From Diphasiastrum complanatum (Eukaryota; Streptophyta; Lycopodiopsida; Lycopodiales; Lycopodiaceae): a stretch of DNA of 64,000 nucleotides. This document shows, piece by piece, positions 59,341 to 64,000 of the stretch. Made by a program: the position numbers and the translations under genes. The stretch covers positions 30,321,524 to 30,385,523 of the forward strand of contig CM055113.1 of NCBI GenBank assembly GCA_029204225.1, read 5' to 3'. The first letter of the stretch is position 1; each line of letters opens with the position of its first letter. Below the pieces are notes generated by a model. That model was given only the letters and a program-made list of their open reading frames with translations, searched no databases and was not told the origin of the DNA.

Positions 59341-60002
59341 TGTTGAATTTCACACGTGTGGACTGTCCACTACACATGTACTTGTGATCTCCTAAGGTGT
59401 GTAGATGCACCAAGATCAAGACTAGATTGAGATTCAAGATCAATCTTGAATCCTATGGCAAAAACACACTACTACATGCATTCAATCACTTCCAACTCTC
59501 ACTCACACGTGTGGGAAGTATTCAAAAAATAATCTAAGTAAAAACAAGCTGCTCTCCTCGAGTAGAGAGAGAAAATGCATCATGAGCTCTCGGGTAGAGA
59601 GAGAAAGCTAGAAATCCAATAACTCACAAAATCCATGAAATCACCAAATCAATTGACTTCAAAATGAGGAGTACAATGATACTAGTAGGTCCACGAGCTA
59701 CCACTATGCTTAACTATGATTGGACCATATTTTGTCACCTCTTGATCCTATTGGATCATTGATCTATGCACCTCTTAATTCTATTGGACTATATTCAAGC
59801 ACACCTCAATTTCCTATTGGACCTCACAAGGTTCCACCTCTAAATCCTATTGGACCTCTTGGAATTCATCAAACAAAAACTTTACACTTGTCTACACTCT
59901 AATTAGCAAGTGTTTAGCCTTTTACTCTATTTTGGCTCAATAGTGGCATTACAAGTAGAAATGCATAATTTGCCATCTATGCCAAATTTATTCCTATCAA
60001 CA
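59341..60002 (-). repeat. Copia 3' LTR of the element running to the window end
   Basis: Plus strand TGTTGAATTTCACACG...TTCCTATCAACA, 662 bp, homologous to 51567-52220. It starts only 17 bp beyond the preceding Copia element. Contains CTCGGGTAGAGAGAGAAAG. Minus-strand GGTGTAGGA (60003-60011) would be its short polypurine tract. Confidence 0.85.
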
Positions 60003-61167
60003 TCCTACACCTAGATGCTTGATGAAATATGGGATTATTGGCAAGAGCTTGGGCCGAGATGTTATCACACTTGATCATTGGTAGATCATCCTCCTTGATG
60101 CACTTTAGTTCCATTAATAACCTCTTGATCCAAAGCACTTCTTCGGTAGTTGTAGTGAGTGCTTTGTACTCGGCCTCACATGAAGAGAGAGATATAGTAT
60201 CTTGCTTTTTGGAAAGCCAAGATATTAGATTGCCTCCAAGAAAGATAGTGTATGCACTAATAGACTTTCGATCCATCTTGTCACTTGCAAAGTCCGAATC
60301 CGAGTAGCCAATAATGGATAGATCTTCACTTTTATAGAGTAGACCATAATCACAAGATGAAGATACATATCTTAGAATCCTCTTGGCTATCTTCCAATGA
60401 TGGATCTTAGGATCTTGCATAAATTGACTCAATTTGTGCACACAAAAACTAAGATCGGGCCTAGTAATGGTAAGCCAAATCAAGGAGCCTACGAGACTCC
60501 TAAAAAGTGTGATGTCCTCAAAGGATCTTTCATCACCTTTATTAGGATCTTTTACAAATTGCTCCATTGGAGTATCTATGCTCTTAGAATTTTCCATATG
60601 GAATTTTTTCAACATAGAGTGAGCATATCTAGATTGGCATATAAAGACATGATTTTCATACAAATCAATTTCTAGGCCTAGGATGTAATGTATCTCTCCT
60701 AGATCTTGCATTTTAAACTCACATCCAAGTGCTAGCTTGGTTTCATCAACTAGCTTGATACAACTTCCACAAAGAATAATGTCATCAACATAAATTAGAA
60801 GAATGACAATATTGCTATCAACAAACTTTAGATACATGGAAGGATCATAGTCACTAAGAGTAGATCCTAGTGAGATAAGAAAAGAGTTAAGTCTTGAATA
60901 CCATGATCTTGGTGCTTGCTTGAGTCCATAAAGACTTTTAAAGAGCAAGCACACTTTGGACTCATCCTTGATGAATCCTTGAGGTTGTTCCATATAGATC
61001 TCCTCCTCAAGATAACCATTTAGAAAAGCATTGGATACATCTAATTGGAACACCTTCCACTTGAAAAAACAAGCAAGAGAAATAAGAATTCTTATTGTCA
61101 CCATCTTTGCAACGGGTGCAAAGGTCTCCTCATTAGACCATGGATTTGAGCAAATCCTTTGGCACAT
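60003..61167 (-). pseudogene. Copia RT and RNase H, 3'-truncated
   Basis: Open from 61167 to 59977: NEETFAPVAKMVTIRILISL, FQLDVSNAFLNGYLEEEIYM (motif A), SLYGLKQAPRSWYSRLNSF, ILLIYVDDIILCGSC (YVDD), LGEIHYILGLEI, GSLIWLTITRPDLSFCVHKL, then RNase H GYSDSDFASDKMDRKSISAY, LSSCEAEYKALTTTTEEVLW and IKCDNISAQALANNPIFHQA. It then runs straight into the LTR: the KHI...H..RD and AD..TKPL end (about 60 codons) is missing. A few bases are lost at 61137 in place of LDY, shifting the frame against the upstream part. Confidence 0.95.
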
Positions 61168-62153
61168 AATCTTGCTTTATGCTTGTTGATGGTGCCATCA
61201 TGATCGAACTTGATCCGAAATACCCACTTGCAACCAATCACATGCTTGTTGGAAGGAGGATCCACAAGCTCCCAAGTATTGTTGGTGATCAATGCATCAT
61301 ACTCTTGCTTCATGGCATCATACCACTCCTTGGTATTGAGTTCCTCTTGTACATTCTTTGGCTCTTCATGAGAGACATAAAAAACATAATTAGTGGAATC
61401 AAGATCCACTTGTTTTCCTTTGTCAACATATGAGAGCCTCTTAGGCTCGGATCTATCTCTCATGGATCTTCTTGGTGAAAAAATCCGAGGAGAGTCTTCT
61501 TCAATTCTCGACCCCATCACATCATGATTGTCTTCAAAATCAATAATTGATGATGCATCCATAGATTTCTTGATCTCGGCCTCTTCAAATGATGAGTGTT
61601 GATCTTCATGAAAGACAACATCTCTACTTTCAACAACTTGAGAAGTAGAGAGTATAAAGACTCTATAGGCCTTCTTGGTGGATGAGTATCCAACCATGAT
61701 CCCTTTGCATGCACTAGGATCTTCCTTCTTCCTTGTTTCCAAGGGAATATGGACAAAGCATAAGCATCCAAAAACTCTAAGGTGATCAACCTTAGGCTTC
61801 TTCAAAAATAAGATTTCATATGGTGACTCTCCTCCAAGAGCTATATGTGGGAGCCTATTGCAAAGATAATTTGCACAATTAATGGCTTCTCCCCAAAAAT
61901 CTTTGGGCAAAGATGCCTCAATTCTCATAGATTTTGCACATTCACATAGAGATCTATTCTTTCTCTCGGCCACTCCATTTTGAGATGGAGAGTAGGCACA
62001 AGAAAACTCTCTTTTAATGCCTTCAAGCTCACAAAAATCTTGAAATTTATAGGAGATATATTCACCACCTCCATCACTTCTAAGAGCTTTAATCTTAAAT
62101 GAGAATTGCTTCTCTACATAAGCTTTGAAAATAAGGAAATGATCAAACACCAT
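61098..62153 (-). pseudogene. Copia integrase core and RT N-terminus
   Basis: Open 351 codons: IKALRSDGGGEYISYKFQDF (integrase Asp), YSPSQNGVAERKNRSL (Glu), NRLPHIALGGESPYEILFLK, LRVFGCLCFVHIP, GIMVGYSSTKKAYRVF, RDVVFHEDQHS, an acidic linker, then RT ALITNNTWELVDPPSNKHVI, CKWVFRIKFDHDGTINKHKA, ARLCAKGFAQIHGL. It joins the upstream ORF by a single frame change near 62150 and the downstream one near 61137. Confidence 0.95.
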
Positions 62154-63436
62154 AGATTTTGAAGCAAGAAGATATATATCAAAGTGAATCTTGTGTAATC
62201 ATCAATGAAAGTAACAAAACAAGTGGCTCCTCCCTTGCTTGTAGTTGATGAGAAATGCACATCCGAGTGGATTAACTCCAAAGGATGCTTGCTTTTGATA
62301 GAAGATCTTGTAAATAACTTTTTGTGAGATTTAGCAATAGCACAAGCCTCACAAGGCTTGATCTTCTTGGAGAATGACTTTGGCAAGCCAATAGCTTTGG
62401 ACTCTTTGATTATAGAGAGCATGGATTTGTAGTTGGGATGTCCCAACCTCCTATGCCATAATTCCTCCATAGAGAGCTTGTTCACAAGAGCAACATTACA
62501 AGCATTCACATACTCATTTGGATCTAGTTTATAGATGCCACCAAATCTAGATCCTAATGCAAGTATCTCATCATTCTTCTTGATAGTGCAAGTATCAACA
62601 TTGACTTTTACATCAAGGCCATTATCAAGCAATTGGCCAACACTAATAAGATTCTTGGTAAGCTTAGGTACATAAAGAACTCTAGAGAGAGAAAGAACTT
62701 TAGAGGATGCAAGCTTCAAGGGAATGTTCCCTATGCCTTCAATAGGACATTTAAAATCATTTGTAGTGTATATTGATTTCTTCACTCCATCATAAGGTGC
62801 AATAGAAGAGAAAGAGTCCTTGGAGCTACACATATGTGAAGAGGCTCCACTATCAATATACCATAGGCCATCCTTCTTGAAAGGAGTAGATGAGAAACTA
62901 GAGACCATAAGAGATCCCTCTCCATCACTTGCAATAGTGTCTTCCTTCTCATTAGTAGTATTGGCTTGCTTGAGTTGATTCTTCTTTTTGAAGCAATTGG
63001 TGGCATAATGACCTTTCTTGCCACAATAAAAGCACTTGATCTTCTTCTTCTTCTTGAGCTTGGATGATGAAGCATTAGAGGAATCATCTTCCTCCTCATC
63101 TTTGTCTTTGGATTTGACTTTGTCCTTGCTTGAGGATTGTTGATGTTGGTTTTTGCTCCTCTCTTTGTGCTTATCCTTGGCAAAGAGAGCTTTGCCATCA
63201 TTATGAGTGAGAGAAAGCTTGTCCATCCTCAAGAGCTTGTACTCTTGTCTTGATTCTTCTGAAATTAGCACACTTTGGAGAGCCTCCAAACTTGGTAGCT
63301 CCTCCTTAATGGCATAGGATTGGACAAGGTTATCAAATTCACTTCTCAAGCCATTGAGAATGACTTGAACTAGCTCATTTTGATTGATGGAATCACCAAT
63401 GCAAGCAAGATCTCTATGAATATCTTTTACTCTCAA
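62114..63436 (-). pseudogene. Copia gag C-term, protease, integrase finger
   Basis: Open 440 codons: VKDIHRDLACIGDSINQNEL, VQVILNGLRSEFDNLVQSYA; the Lys/Asp-rich linker; knuckle CFYCGKKGHYATNCFKKKNQ (about 63030-62970); protease LWYIDSGASSHMCSSKD (about 62870-62815); YTTNDFKCPIEGIGNIPLKL; LYVPKLTKNLISVGQLLDNG; integrase finger WHRRLGHPNYKSMLSIIKES...CEACAIAKSHKKLFTRSS; FVTFIDDYTRFTLIYIF (first Asp). All catalytic residues are present. The best preserved polyprotein segment in the window. Confidence 0.95.
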
Positions 63437-63475
63437 AACATAACTAGATGCACTCTCATCACTCTTTTGGCTACT

Positions 63476-63868
63476 TTAAAAGATTTGATTCCTAAGAGTG
63501 AGAAGCCTAGAGGTATTCTTAGCCTCATAGATAGTCTTGAGACAATCCCAAGCTTCTTTGGTTGTTGTACAAGTACCTATCTCCCTCAATATCTCATTAG
63601 AGACATTCATCTTAATGTAGTGGAGAGCCATCCTAGCTCTCTTTTTGTATTTTTGAACCTCTTGAAGAACTTGTGGTTCTTCTTCAAGGCCAAGAACTAT
63701 GTCCATCATGTCTTGAAGGATCAAGATGGACTCCATCCTCATTTTCCAAATTGAATAATTTGAAGTGGTCAATCTTTCACTTGGTTCCAACAAGGATGAA
63801 CCCATTGAAGACATTTGAAGTGAAGAAAACTCAAATGATGAACAATAAATGTTGTTACACACTTTCAA
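63476..63868 (-). pseudogene. Copia gag N-terminus
   Basis: Likely start is the ATG at 63814 or 63808 (MSSMGSSLLEPSERLTTSNY); an upstream in-frame ATG at 63868 reads through leader. SIWKMRMESILILQDMMDIV, YKKRARMALHYIKMNVSNEI and AWDCLKTIYEAKNTSRLLTL follow. It ends at a stop (63476) only about 40 nt before the next open segment, so a single stop or small shift separates them. Without that and two frame changes the polyprotein would be open from gag into RNase H. Confidence 0.9.
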
Positions 63869-64000
63869 TAGGATCCAATAATTGAGTACTATCTCCTCCT
63901 ATGAAAGATCTTACAACAATTTGTGAATTGATTCTCACTAGCTACTCAAATCTCTCTAAAACAAGATCTATTTCACATCAAATGATGGAGTATAGGCAAA
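63869..64000 (-). other. Copia leader, cut by the window end
   Basis: Aligns with 50845-51030 of the deletion derivative. The primer site and 5' LTR must lie beyond 64000. Confidence 0.8.

Overview
This window looks like repeat-rich intergenic DNA from a large plant nuclear genome. No intact host gene can be recognised. Almost everything that reads as protein is a decayed retrotransposon: Ty1/copia pieces (gag CCHC knuckle, DSGA protease, HHCC and DD-E integrase, YVDD reverse transcriptase, RNase H), Ty3/gypsy pieces, one Penelope-like element (PLE) and one non-LTR element that appears to carry a restriction-like endonuclease. Several LTRs are followed by TGGTATCAGAG, the primer site complementary to plant initiator-Met tRNA. 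PLEs are rare in seed plants and are best known from conifers (the Dryad group), so a gymnosperm is the best guess. This is an inference, not proof.

Layout. 1-960: Ty3/gypsy RNase H remnant. 1290-3780: PLE on the plus strand. 4720-8000: RLE-type LINE on the minus strand, with an 11-bp hairpin near its 3' end. 8790-11000: decayed Ty3/gypsy pol with polypurine tract and LTR start. 11000-17700: about 6.7 kb without recognisable genes. 18010-19748: gag with four zinc knuckles (a second copy lies at 44851-45760). 19749-21278: Copia deletion derivative, split by a solo LTR with a perfect 5-bp target duplication. 21279-23990: minus-strand Ty3/gypsy deletion derivative with its 3' LTR. 24660-26582: two Copia pieces joined head-on. 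26835-32575: a pile-up of Copia pol, LTR and gag pieces, partly in tandem, ending in a gypsy integrase scrap. 32576-39008: a long Copia element with two diverged LTRs, whose integrase region holds a second solo LTR with a perfect 5-bp target duplication. 39009-44850: mostly featureless DNA with a 248-bp GA microsatellite and a cluster of small palindromes. 46903-47580: possible remnant of a methyltransferase-like gene. 47661-52850: LTR and primer-site fragments plus a small Copia deletion derivative. 53876-59323: complete-length Copia (minus), lacking its RT core and carrying a small tRNA-derived SINE with 15-bp target duplications. 59341-64000: the best preserved Copia (minus), cut off by the window edge.

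Nothing here forms a working pathway. The genes belong to separate elements, each with stops, frameshifts or internal deletions. Internal deletions that join gag or protease to distant pol or LTR sequence recur in at least five elements, so most insertions are non-autonomous or dead. The most unusual contents are the PLE, the RLE-type LINE, the compact SINE, the repeated TTCGCGAA-like words in two Copia LTR families and the TGTCCATC-TGGACA palindrome cluster.
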